From: Thauera sp. UBA6194
Lineage (GTDB): Bacteria; Pseudomonadota; Gammaproteobacteria; Burkholderiales; Rhodocyclaceae
Direction: 5' to 3'
Assembly: GCA_002422685.1 (NCBI GenBank)
Contig: DITC01000045.1
Location: forward strand, 1 to 41,014
DNA: 41,014 nt
Made by a program: the position numbers and the translations under genes. How positions within the stretch are numbered: position 1 is the stretch's first letter; each line of letters opens with the position of its first letter. The notes beneath the pieces were generated by a model. It made no database searches. It was not told the DNA's origin and saw nothing but the letters and a program-made list of their open reading frames with translations. Positions 8,394 through 15,582 of this stretch are shown piece after piece.

Positions 8394-9520
8394 GTCATAA
8401 CCCCAAGCAGCTCGGCACGAAATTCGTCGATCGTCGCAGCCAGCATGCGCTTGGACTTGATGCTCGCCTTGCGCGTCGTGTTGAGCCGCAGCAGGTTCAT
8501 CACAATGTGGCGAACGATGGCCAGGTTGTTGGCGGCATAGCCGCTGCGCACGCGTGACTGATCCTCGTTGAATTGCACATCCAGACACCAATGAAGCCGA
8601 TTCTCGATCTCCCAGTGACTGCGTACGGCCCGAGCGATGCGCTCGGCGTCGGCGGGCAGGCTGGTGATGTAGAAGACGCGCTCGGTGCTGGTGTGATCGC
8701 CTACGGTGCGGATGCGCTCGACCACTACGAAGCTGGCCAGGTCCTGCCAGTCTTCGGACTTGTAGAGGCGATCGATCGCGGCGTAGGCGCGGCATCGGCG
8801 GACTTCGATGCGACCGTGGTCCTTGATCGTGGTCTCGTGGATCGAGCTCGGCGTCAGCGGCCCTCGCGGATCGATGTCGGCAAACAGGATCGAATCGTGC
8901 AGGTTCGGATGGTTCTCCTTCACGCACAGCACGTAATGCGCGCCGCGCTCGCGGATCGTGCGGGCGATCTTCGTCTGGGGGCACATCGCGTCGATCGTCA
9001 CCACGCAGCCCTCGATCGCCAGCTTGGCGAGCAACTCGGGAATCGCGGTGATCTCATTCGACTTTTCGGCAGTTGCCGTCTGGCCGAGCACGACGCCCAT
9101 GCCAGCCGCAAACGCGCTGACCAGGTGCAACGGACTGGCGTCGGTCTTGCCGTTGCCGCCCGAACGCCGGCTAGTCTTCCCGTCGATCGCCACGACCGTG
9201 TCTGCGGCCAGCGCCGGCACCACCATGCCTACCCAGCGCCGGAACGCGGACTCGAACTCGTCGGGCGCGATCATCCCGAACACTCGTCCGATCGTGTCGT
9301 GAGACGGGATGCCATGCTCAAGCTTCATGAAGCCTCGCAACCAGTCGATCTTGGCCTCGCCCCACAGTTCGATGTCGACGAAGTCGTCCACACCCGAGAG
9401 CACCGCGCACACCGCCACCGTCAGCAACTCGGCCAAGTCGTGGCGCGAGTGCCGCGCGCTGCGCGGGTCGGAAATAGAGACGAACACCTGCGTCAGCGGC
9501 ATGACGTTTCCTGCCTTCAT
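8390..9520 (-). CDS. ISAs1-family DDE transposase
   Basis: This 376-aa transposase has the ISAs1/H-repeat family layout. The N-terminal region has SISDPRSARHSRHDLAELL, followed by WGEAKIDWLRGFMKLEHGIPSHDT. The DDE catalytic core begins at VVAIDGKTSRRS (first Asp), continues through GCVVTIDAMCPQTKIA (second Asp), and ends near SHWEIENRLHWCLDVQFNEDQSR (Glu region). No stops or frameshifts are visible, so the element could be active. The start is either ATG 9520 or the internal ATG at 9502. The transposase stop codon overlaps the ATG that opens the hsdS chimera. Confidence 0.95.
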   Translation of the reverse strand: MKAGNVMPLTQVFVSISDPRSARHSRHDLAELLTVAVCAVLSGVDDFVDIELWGEAKIDWLRGFMKLEHGIPSHDTIGRVFGMIAPDEFESAFRRWVGMVVPALAADTVVAIDGKTSRRSGGNGKTDASPLHLVSAFAAGMGVVLGQTATAEKSNEITAIPELLAKLAIEGCVVTIDAMCPQTKIARTIRERGAHYVLCVKENHPNLHDSILFADIDPRGPLTPSSIHETTIKDHGRIEVRRCRAYAAIDRLYKSEDWQDLASFVVVERIRTVGDHTSTERVFYITSLPADAERIARAVRSHWEIENRLHWCLDVQFNEDQSRVRSGYAANNLAIVRHIVMNLLRLNTTRKASIKSKRMLAATIDEFRAELLGVMT

Positions 9521-9625
9521 GGGATGCCCAAAAAGGTAGGAAACTACACAATTTATGACAATGTGAACAGGGGTCTCGCAAGGTCATGAAAGTTAACGAG
9601 TTATTGCGTTGGCTTATGCGAAGTC

Positions 9626-9640
9626 GGTGCGATTGCCCTG
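9626..9640. repeat. Right terminal inverted repeat of ISAs1 element
   Basis: GGTGCGATTGCCCTG, the exact inverse complement of 8374-8388. The base after it (9641) continues into a second, truncated transposase frame. Confidence 0.9.
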
Positions 9641-9943
9641 CGCCATCACCCCATCGAGTGCGCCAACGATTCCGCCCACCCAACGCCGGAAGACCGCTTC
9701 GAACTGCTTCGGGTCGAGCACGCGGAACACGCGCAGAAACGTGTCCTGCGAGGGAATGCCGTTCTGGAGCACGAGAAAGCGCCGCAGCCAGTCGGCCTTG
9801 AGCCGGCCCCAAAGGGCGATGTCTTCGAAGCTGTCGGCGTCCGAGAGCATGGCGCACACCGCGATCACCAGGATCTCCCGGAAGTCGTGGCGTGTGCCGT
9901 TGCTGGGCTGACGCGGATCTTCAAGCTCACTGAGTTTCTCCAT
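9641..9943 (-). pseudogene. ISAs1-family transposase, N-terminal fragment
   Basis: About 100 residues survive, starting at MEKLSELEDPRQPSNGTRHD with an upstream in-frame ATG option at 10015. They continue through WGRLKADWLRRFLVLQNGIPSQDTF and FRRWVGGIVGALDGV. The frame is broken just where the first catalytic Asp (usually xAIDGKT) should follow, because the neighbouring element starts there. The last residues, QGNRTDFA, are encoded by the other element's inverted repeat. It lacks the catalytic core and cannot be functional. Confidence 0.88.
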
Positions 9944-10077
9944 CAGACTGACTCCCGCTCCACGCATTTCCGTCGCCCAAAAGACGAGAGTAGACGCGTT
10001 TTTGAGAGGGTCCACAAGATGGCTGCATAACCTGTTGAACGTTAACGACTTTTCTGGAGATTTTCAGGAAGTGCATG

Positions 10078-10875
10078 TCATTCGAGTGCGATGGCCCTGA
10101 CCACCTTGTTGGGACGATTCTCCAGGGCTTCCTTCTCGTCCCAGATCTTGGCGAAGATCAGCTTGAAGATTTCGTTGAATTCATCCTTGCCGCTATCGGC
10201 CAGCACCAGTTCTTCAAGGTCCTGGATGATCTTCTTGAAGTTGAAGTCCTTCTTGAGCTGCAGCAGCGTCTTGCTGGCCTCCAGCACGTCCTTCGGTGCC
10301 TGGCCGCGCTTGGGAATGTCGAACAGCGTGTCGTCGAACTGGGCCGGGTAGGGGCGGTAGAGGATGATGCTGTCCTCACCGTTGGACCAGACCGCCACCG
10401 GCGCACCCTTGGCGTTCATGTAGCTTTTGAGCTGCTCGATGCCGTCCTTGCGCTTGGGCTTCTTGCACTCGACGATGATCTTCGGCGTCAGCTTGGTTGC
10501 ATCGGTATAAACGATGATGTCGGCCGCCTTGGTGCCGATTTCGGTGCCGAACTGGACGCCCTTTTCTAGATCGATCTCGTCGGTCTGGTAGCCGTATTGG
10601 TGCATCAGCTTGTAGACCCAGAGCTGCCGGACAATCTCTTCGGGCGCCGATTTGCCGCCCTCGGCATAGACCTGAACTTCTTCGTTGCCGGTGGAGAAGG
10701 GGATGAGGCTCTTCAGGTAGTACTTGGTCTTGCCAGCATCCTTGCCGGTGCTTGCCGCCTTGGGATAGATCGTGAGGATGTCGTCGATGGACTTGCCGAG
10801 GTTCTCGAACTCGGTGAGCTCGAACTTGACGCCAGGTTCCTTGAAGATGCGGTCGATGAGTTCTTTGGTGTTCAT
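10078..10875 (-). pseudogene. HsdR-N-type domain protein, truncated before the expected methylase region
   Basis: The surviving 265 residues start at MNTKELIDRIFKEPGVKFEL. They carry a type I restriction enzyme R N-terminal domain with a PD-(D/E)xK-like core: ADIIVY supplies the Asp and IIVECKKPKRKDGIEQLKSYM supplies the ExK. In proteins of this kind the domain usually precedes an N-6 adenine methylase (HsdM) domain. The native frame ends at about 10100. The last residues (RAIALE and stop) come from the inverted repeat of the truncated ISAs1 element. The methylase part and the 5' part of hsdS appear to have been deleted. The further in-frame ATG at 10968 gives an unconvincing leader, so the start at 10875 is preferred. 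Confidence 0.8.
10086..10099. repeat. Outer inverted repeat of truncated ISAs1 remnant
   Basis: GTGCGATGGCCCTG differs by one base from GTGCGATTGCCCTG at the right end of the intact element. It marks the insertion point in the HsdR-N-type gene. Confidence 0.75.
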
Positions 10876-11331
10876 GGATTCTCGGTTGCTGGAGCTGTCT
10901 TGTAGGCCTGGCGTCGTGCCATCGTGATCGCTGATTTCTTCTCGAACCAGCGTCGGGCAACCATTCAAACGGCGGTCCTTAGTGCTGATCGCCTTCTATT
11001 TGATGCTGATGCGTTACTTATGGGCGTTTCAACGGGTTGGTAGCGCTTGTCATCGGGATGTGAGAGGTCTGGTGCTCGCGTCCGCTGAGCGGTCGTTTAT
11101 GGGCCCGAAGTGTACGGGAACAAGGAGGAGTAAGCGAGGTATGCCAGCGCGCTTCTGCTGTGCGTTACAGGAGCGAGATGACGTGCTGTGGTCGAACCTT
11201 GCAATACGGGTGGAGGTGGTTCGCGCCGCGAGTGCGCGCACGCTTTCACGCACAAGCCCATGGCATCGAAGCACGTCTGCGCGCTAGAATGCCGCTCTCT
11301 ACTTTTTTGGCATAACCTGGAGCCCGACGCC
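10876..11331. other. 456-base intergenic region between defence operon and lipoprotein operon
   Basis: No convincing gene is seen. The region must hold divergent promoters for the minus-strand modification operon and the plus-strand lipoprotein operon. A possible -10 box, TAGAAT, lies at 11285-11290 for the latter, but no good -35 box is visible at standard spacing. A GGAG Shine-Dalgarno sequence lies at about 11319. Confidence 0.5.
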
Positions 11332-12021
11332 ATGCCTCGTAAATCCGCCCTCCATAAAGTCGCCGCTGGTGTCGTGCTGCTCGGCGGTGTCGCCCTGATG
11401 TCGGGCTGCGCCACCGAGCAATCGCGCACGCTGGAAGTCGCCAAGGTCGCCTCCGCCGGCACCACGTACAACGGCCCGCGCAGCCTCATCGCGGTGGGCA
11501 AGTTCGACAACCGCTCGAGCTTCATGCGCGGCATCTTCACCGACGGCGTCGATCGCCTCGGCAGCCAGGCCAAGACCATCCTGATCACCCACCTGCAGCA
11601 GACTGGCCGCTTCAACGTGCTCGACCGCGACAACATGCCGGAGATCAAGCAGGAGGCGGCGCTGGCCAAGTCGGCGCAGAACATCAAGGGCGCCACCTTC
11701 GTCATTACCGGCGACGTCACCGAGTTTGGCCGCAAGGAAACCGGCGACCGCCAGCTGTTCGGCATCCTCGGCCGCGGCAAGTCGCAGGTGGCCTATGCCA
11801 AGGTCAATCTCAACGTGGTCAACGTCGAGACCTCCGAGGTCGTCTACTCCACCCAGGGCGCCGGCGAATACAGCCTGGACAACCGCGAGGTCATCGGCTT
11901 TGGTGGCACCGCGAGCTACGACTCCACGCTCAACGGCAAGGTGCTCGACCTCGCCATGCGCGAGGCGGTGAACCGCCTGGTCGAAGGCATCGAGTCCGGC
12001 GCCTGGCAGCCGGGCCGCTGA
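11332..12021 (+). CDS. CsgG/HfaB family lipoprotein
   Basis: This 229-aa protein has a lipoprotein signal peptide (KSALHKVAAGVVLLGGVALMSGC) and a CsgG-like body: SLIAVGKFDNRSS, QAKTILITHLQQTGRFNVLDR and an ITGDVTEFGRKETG segment. CsgG proteins form outer-membrane secretion pores for curli. Shorter relatives such as this one occur with DUF4810 and DUF799 lipoproteins. ATG 11332 is chosen because it starts the signal peptide and has a GGAG at a good distance. The upstream in-frame extension lacks a credible leader. It is first of a three-gene operon, with 23 bases to the next gene. Pore formation is inferred from the family. Confidence 0.88.
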   Translation: MPRKSALHKVAAGVVLLGGVALMSGCATEQSRTLEVAKVASAGTTYNGPRSLIAVGKFDNRSSFMRGIFTDGVDRLGSQAKTILITHLQQTGRFNVLDRDNMPEIKQEAALAKSAQNIKGATFVITGDVTEFGRKETGDRQLFGILGRGKSQVAYAKVNLNVVNVETSEVVYSTQGAGEYSLDNREVIGFGGTASYDSTLNGKVLDLAMREAVNRLVEGIESGAWQPGR

Positions 12022-12044
12022 TTCCTCCGCCGCGGACCAAGACG

Positions 12045-12413
12045 ATGAAGCGTTTTTCACTTGCACGGCTGGCGGCCGCTGTGCCGCTCGCCGCCACGCT
12101 GCTGCTCGCCGGCTGCGCCACCGGCCCGCAGCCGCTCTACTACTGGGGCGACTACCAGCCCACGCTCTACGGCCACTTCACCAAGGAGGTGGGACCGCAG
12201 GAGCAGATCGCCAGCCTCGAAGCCGGCCTGGAAAAGGCCCGCGCCGCCGGCAAGCCGGTGCCGCCCGGATACAACGCCCACCTCGGCCTGCTCTACGCCG
12301 AAGGCGAACAGACCGACCAGATGCTGAAGTACTTCGAGGCCGAGAAGACGCTCTACCCCGAGAGCGCGTCCTACATGGACTTCCTGCTCGCCAAGTTCAA
12401 GCGCGCGCAATGA
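12045..12413 (+). CDS. DUF4810 domain lipoprotein
   Basis: This 122-aa lipoprotein has the signal MKRFSLARLAAAVPLAATLL and lipobox LLAGC. The mature part begins with GPQPLYYWGDYQPTLYGHF, which is characteristic of DUF4810. The C-terminus is helical with a TPR-like pattern (AHLGLLYAEGEQTDQMLKYF). It probably sits at the inner face of the outer membrane. It is the middle gene of the CsgG-DUF4810-DUF799 set. Its stop overlaps the start of the next gene (ATGA), so the two are likely translationally coupled. Confidence 0.88.
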   Translation: MKRFSLARLAAAVPLAATLLLAGCATGPQPLYYWGDYQPTLYGHFTKEVGPQEQIASLEAGLEKARAAGKPVPPGYNAHLGLLYAEGEQTDQMLKYFEAEKTLYPESASYMDFLLAKFKRAQ

Positions 12414-13117
12414 GGCGAACGACGATGCGATTCCGAATCCCCTCCCTCCGCCTTTCGCGCGCCGGCCTCGCCGCTGCCGCGGCTGCGGCGCTCCTGGCCA
12501 CCGGCTGCGCCACGCCCACGCCCTACGACTACAGCGCTTTCAAGCAGAGCCGCCCGACCTCGATCCTGGTTCTGCCGCCGCTCAACAGTTCGCCCGATGT
12601 GGCCGCCACCTACAGCATGCTGGCGCAGGTCACCCAGCCGCTGGCGGAATCCGGCTATTACGTGCTCCCGGTCAGCCTGGTGGACGAGACTTTCCGTCAG
12701 AACGGGCTGCACAACCCGGGTGAGATGCACGAGGTCGGGGTACAAAAGCTGCACGAGATATTCGGCGCCGACGCCGCGCTCTACATCGACATCAAGCAGT
12801 ACGGCACCAGCTACGCCGTGCTGTCGAGCGAGAGCCGCGTCACCGCCGAGGCCAGGCTCATCGACCTGCGCAACGAGCAACTGCTGTGGCAGGGCCAGGC
12901 CACCGCCTCCAGCGCCGAAGGTCGCAGCTCGAGCGGCGGGCTGGTCGGGCTGCTCGTCCAGGCCGTGGTCGCCCAGATCGTCGAGAGCGTGACCAACCAG
13001 TCGCATCCCATCGCCGCTATCACCAGCACCCGGCTGCTGGCGGCGGGGCGGCCGAACGGCATCCTGTACGGGCCGCGTTCGCCGAATTACCAGAAGGACG
13101 GCACGGCTGGGCGCTGA
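12410..13117 (+). CDS. DUF799/GNA1162 family lipoprotein
   Basis: This 235-aa protein has a signal peptide and lipobox LLATGC. It continues with TPYDYSAFKQSRPTSILVLPP, typical of the DUF799 family whose Neisseria member is GNA1162 (NMB1163). The fold of that family resembles TolB/ABC-transport-assist domains and it is thought to aid an outer-membrane assembly or transport function. The start at 12410 overlaps the previous stop. ATG 12425 is an alternative and would give a more usual leader length. All three genes encode lipoproteins, which suggests one envelope complex. Confidence 0.88.
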   Translation: MRRTTMRFRIPSLRLSRAGLAAAAAAALLATGCATPTPYDYSAFKQSRPTSILVLPPLNSSPDVAATYSMLAQVTQPLAESGYYVLPVSLVDETFRQNGLHNPGEMHEVGVQKLHEIFGADAALYIDIKQYGTSYAVLSSESRVTAEARLIDLRNEQLLWQGQATASSAEGRSSSGGLVGLLVQAVVAQIVESVTNQSHPIAAITSTRLLAAGRPNGILYGPRSPNYQKDGTAGR

Positions 13118-13131
13118 CTCAAGGAGGACTG

Positions 13132-13349
13132 ATGCGTGCGGCTTTCGAACAAGACCAGATGTCTAGGAGGCCGAGTGAAGCCTTCCGCGAGGCTGCGCTC
13201 GAATCTTGGGCGCATCACTTGGGCACCGGCCTGCATGTGACCCGCGCCGAGGCGGATGCCTGGCTGGCTGCGTTGGAAGCCGGCAATGACGTCGAGCCGT
13301 CTCGAGCCCACCGCTGATGCCTCGCCTGATCTGGTCGTCGACGAAATGA
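13132..13349 (+). pseudogene. Decayed ParDE toxin-antitoxin remnant
   Basis: A short frame at 13132-13317 encodes the C-terminal half of a CopG/ParD-like antitoxin (EAFREAALESWAHH, then GLHVTRAEADAWLAALEAGN). It closely matches the intact antitoxin at 18765-19046 in both protein and DNA. The N-terminal ribbon-helix-helix DNA-binding part is missing and replaced by about a dozen unrelated residues behind an AGGAGG ribosome site. The following toxin begins in the same overlapping way (MPRLIWS) but stops after ten codons at about 13349. This is therefore a partial second copy of the module. Confidence 0.85.
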
Positions 13350-13414
13350 ACCAACGGATCGCCGCACCGACCCAAGTCACCCAGGGGAGCAGGGTGCGCG
13401 TGCGCACGCCTTGA

Positions 13415-13786
13415 TCAGTGTGCGGGCAAGTAGGCCAGGTCAAGGCGGCTGCTTGCAGCCAGCAGTCGCTTGTCGCGCGTCCAGAGCTTCGCGCCCGGTG
13501 TGAGTCGGGTCGCAGCCAGGAGACTTGCATCGACGTAGCCGATGCCGAGGCCGAAGAGCACGTGCGCCTCGATGAAGTGCAAAACCTCCTCATCCGTCGC
13601 GACCTGCGCTCTGGGCAGTTGGCTCATTGCGTCCAGGATGGCGCTGCGGTTTTTCAGGTTGCCGAGGGCGAGTTCTCCCACGACCGACGGGTGCGATAGC
13701 ACTCGGCCGTGGTCGAGTAGCGCGCAGAGGTGTTCGTCGCCCGCGCGCAGGTGATCGATCCAGATCGAGGTGTCGACCAGGATCAT
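13415..13786 (-). CDS. vapC: VapC-type PIN-domain toxin
   Basis: This 123-aa PIN-domain ribonuclease starts MILVDTSIWIDHLRAGDEHL, giving the first catalytic Asp in VDTS. It has the conserved Glu in SVVGELALGNL, the third acidic position in GIGYVDASLLAA and a final Asp in LWTRDKRLL. VapC toxins cleave tRNA or rRNA and are restrained by VapB. The start lies 2 bases after the stop of the upstream antitoxin gene, so the two form a standard vapBC operon. All key acidic residues are present, so the toxin appears functional. Confidence 0.93.
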   Translation of the reverse strand: MILVDTSIWIDHLRAGDEHLCALLDHGRVLSHPSVVGELALGNLKNRSAILDAMSQLPRAQVATDEEVLHFIEAHVLFGLGIGYVDASLLAATRLTPGAKLWTRDKRLLAASSRLDLAYLPAH

Positions 13787-13788
13787 GC

Positions 13789-13983
13789 TCAAGGCGCCGA
13801 TTGGCGCCGCGGGACATCCCGGAGCTGCGGTTCGGAGCCGCCGAGCAGGCTGAGGCGTTTTGCGCTTTCGCGTTGTATCAGCGCGCGCAAGGCCTCGCGA
13901 ACCAGCTGGGTCTTCTCCGTCATGCCGGTGAGGGCCTGTGCCTTGGCGAGCAAGTCGTCGTCGAGCGCGAGCGTGGTACGCAT
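13789..13983 (-). CDS. vapB: VapB-type antitoxin
   Basis: This 64-aa antitoxin has an N-terminal MRTTLALDDDLLAKAQALTG and KTQLVREALRALIQRESAKR. This is the VapB pattern of a beta strand and two helices that dimerise and bind the operon promoter. The C-terminal tail (SLLGGSEPQLRDVPRRQSAP) is the expected toxin-binding segment. It is directly followed by vapC. Autoregulation is expected from the family. The upstream sequence is AT-rich for this genome (ATATAGCAC region near 14010). Confidence 0.9.
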   Translation of the reverse strand: MRTTLALDDDLLAKAQALTGMTEKTQLVREALRALIQRESAKRLSLLGGSEPQLRDVPRRQSAP

Positions 13984-14040
13984 GGGAAACTCCTGAATGT
14001 GTGCATCGAATATAGCACCGGAAGATGCGTATTTTGATGC

Positions 14041-15504
14041 CTACTTGAGGCGCTGGAGCCATGCATACCGCGCCGGATCCTGTCGCAGCAGGAAGGCCTT
14101 CATCGCAGCTTTGCCAGCCTTGTCCGCCTGTCGGTAGATACTGCGCAGCTCATCGTCGATGCCTTGTGATTTCGCGCCGCGCTCTTCGGCCTTCGTGTAC
14201 CAGGCATGGCCGAGATCGAAATGGCGAAGTTCCATGTGAAGTGCTCCGAGCAGGGTGCACGGGCGGTAGTTGTCGGGCTGCAGCGTGTGCGCTTCTGTAC
14301 CGAGGGCGATCGCTTCCTCGCGACGATCGAGGTCGCGCATCGCGCCGCCGCGGGTCGTGAGGATGGCGGAGTGGAGTTTGCGGTCGCGGGTCCGGTCGGG
14401 CGAGAGCAGGTCCAGCAGTTCGACCGCCGATCGGGCCTGCTTGGCTTTGCGGTAGTGCTTGCAGGCGGTGAGCGCGACCCAGGCGTTTGCTGTTTTCCGG
14501 TAGTGATCGGCGTGAAAGTTCGCTTCGAGCAGGTGGCAGGCTTCCAGCAGGGCAGGGCTTGTGTAAGGCTTCCCTTCCTCCGTGTAAAGCCACGCGAAAT
14601 CCTCTTCGCGCAAGCGCTTGCCGGCTTCGAGCTGCTCGAAGATCGCGGTGAGCCGTGGTGGCAGTTCGTCCACATCGCAGTGGATGCGATACATCTCGCA
14701 GTGCTTCTTGCGCGCCTGATAGACCGGGTCGTTTTCGCGTGCGATACGCGCATTCTCGTGGGCGATGTGCGCAAGCAAGGCTCGCTCGATGGCGCAGGCG
14801 GTGGCCTTGTAAGACGCAAGATCGATGCGCCCCAGTGAATAGTCGTGAAGTGTGTTTAACCGGGGAAGCTGGAGCGGAGACAGCGCGTCGGTCGTCAGCG
14901 GTACGCCTCGATAGAGTGCAGCGAGGATTTCGCTCAACGGTGCCGACAGCGCGTCGGCGAGATCGCTGAGGTGAAAATGCGCAGCGATTTCCTGCTTGGT
15001 CGGTGGTGTCGCGCCGCCGCCATGCCGCGCCTCGTACCTGGCTTTTGCGGCTGCGAGGTTGCGCTCCTGCTGAGCCAGAAGCGCTTTGCGACGTTCCTGC
15101 TGTGCGCGCAGCACGGCCTCAGTTTCCGCACGCACGCGCTGCGCCCGGGCCTCAGCGCTCTCCGAGGCCCGGGCGCGACTCGTAGCGTGATTGGCTCGGT
15201 GTTTTCTGCGTGCGCTAACGTAGGTCGCCTTTTCGGCGTCAAGCCTTGCCCTAGCGGCCCGTTGCTCGGCGATCTTTGTCTGGTCCAACGTGGAAAAGTA
15301 CGCGTCGGTTGTGATGTCGCCCACGGCGAGCCGGTGTAGCCTGTCAAGTCTTTGCTGCTTCAGGTACTGCAACGCGAGCAGACTCAGTGGCTTGCCCGCG
15401 TTTAACTTCGCCAACAGATCGCTCAGTCGGGTGCCGGGAATGCAGGCGGACTCGATGTGGCCGAGGCCGTACTGGATGGCAAGATCGTGAGCGGATTCGG
15501 GCAT
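14041..15504 (-). CDS. 487-aa helical repeat protein of unknown function
   Basis: I do not recognise this protein. Three copies of a pattern are visible: roughly residues 27-73 (RLSDLLAKLNAGKPLSLLAL and on), 187-234 (PLSEILAALYRGVPLTTDAL and on) and a shorter one at 282-309 (LPPRLTAIFEQLEAGKRLRE). Each has L-x2-L-x3-hydrophobic-x2-G-x2-L spacing. Residues about 75-160 are a very basic and acidic coiled coil. Residues about 335-440 look like TPR-type helical pairs (REEAIALGTEAHTLQPDNYR). No signal peptide or membrane segment is present, so it is probably cytoplasmic. It stands alone between vapBC and the formaldehyde genes. Confidence 0.75.
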   Translation of the reverse strand: MPESAHDLAIQYGLGHIESACIPGTRLSDLLAKLNAGKPLSLLALQYLKQQRLDRLHRLAVGDITTDAYFSTLDQTKIAEQRAARARLDAEKATYVSARRKHRANHATSRARASESAEARAQRVRAETEAVLRAQQERRKALLAQQERNLAAAKARYEARHGGGATPPTKQEIAAHFHLSDLADALSAPLSEILAALYRGVPLTTDALSPLQLPRLNTLHDYSLGRIDLASYKATACAIERALLAHIAHENARIARENDPVYQARKKHCEMYRIHCDVDELPPRLTAIFEQLEAGKRLREEDFAWLYTEEGKPYTSPALLEACHLLEANFHADHYRKTANAWVALTACKHYRKAKQARSAVELLDLLSPDRTRDRKLHSAILTTRGGAMRDLDRREEAIALGTEAHTLQPDNYRPCTLLGALHMELRHFDLGHAWYTKAEERGAKSQGIDDELRSIYRQADKAGKAAMKAFLLRQDPARYAWLQRLK

Positions 15505-15582
15505 GGCTGCATGTCAGCGGGTTGGGTCCGGGATTATGAGCTTGCCACGCCGCCTGCTCCAGCATCCGTTTTGAGTTTCCGC

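Larger units (their letters stand above)
8374..9640 (-). mobile_element. ISAs1-family insertion sequence, intact
   Basis: The element is 1267 bp, with one transposase gene on the minus strand. Its ends are a perfect 15-bp inverted repeat: CAGGGCAATCGCACC at 8374-8388 and its complement at 9626-9640. The flanks (8364-8373 GGCATCGCTC, 9641-9650 CGCCATCACC) do not form a target duplication. The left flank is hsdS and the right flank is the interior of another ISAs1 transposase. This arrangement points to insertion followed by an adjacent deletion, or recombination between copies. Confidence 0.9.
9641..10099 (-). mobile_element. Second ISAs1-family element, truncated remnant
   Basis: Only the transposase 5' part and its upstream end remain. 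The outer end at 10086-10099 (GTGCGATGGCCCTG) matches the intact element's inverted repeat at 13 of 14 bases. The inner end is cut by the intact element at 9640/9641. The remnant is related to, but clearly diverged from, the intact copy. Confidence 0.82.

Noticed and set aside
8364..9650. A target-site duplication around the intact ISAs1 element
   Set aside because: The ten bases on each side (GGCATCGCTC and CGCCATCACC) share only scattered identities.
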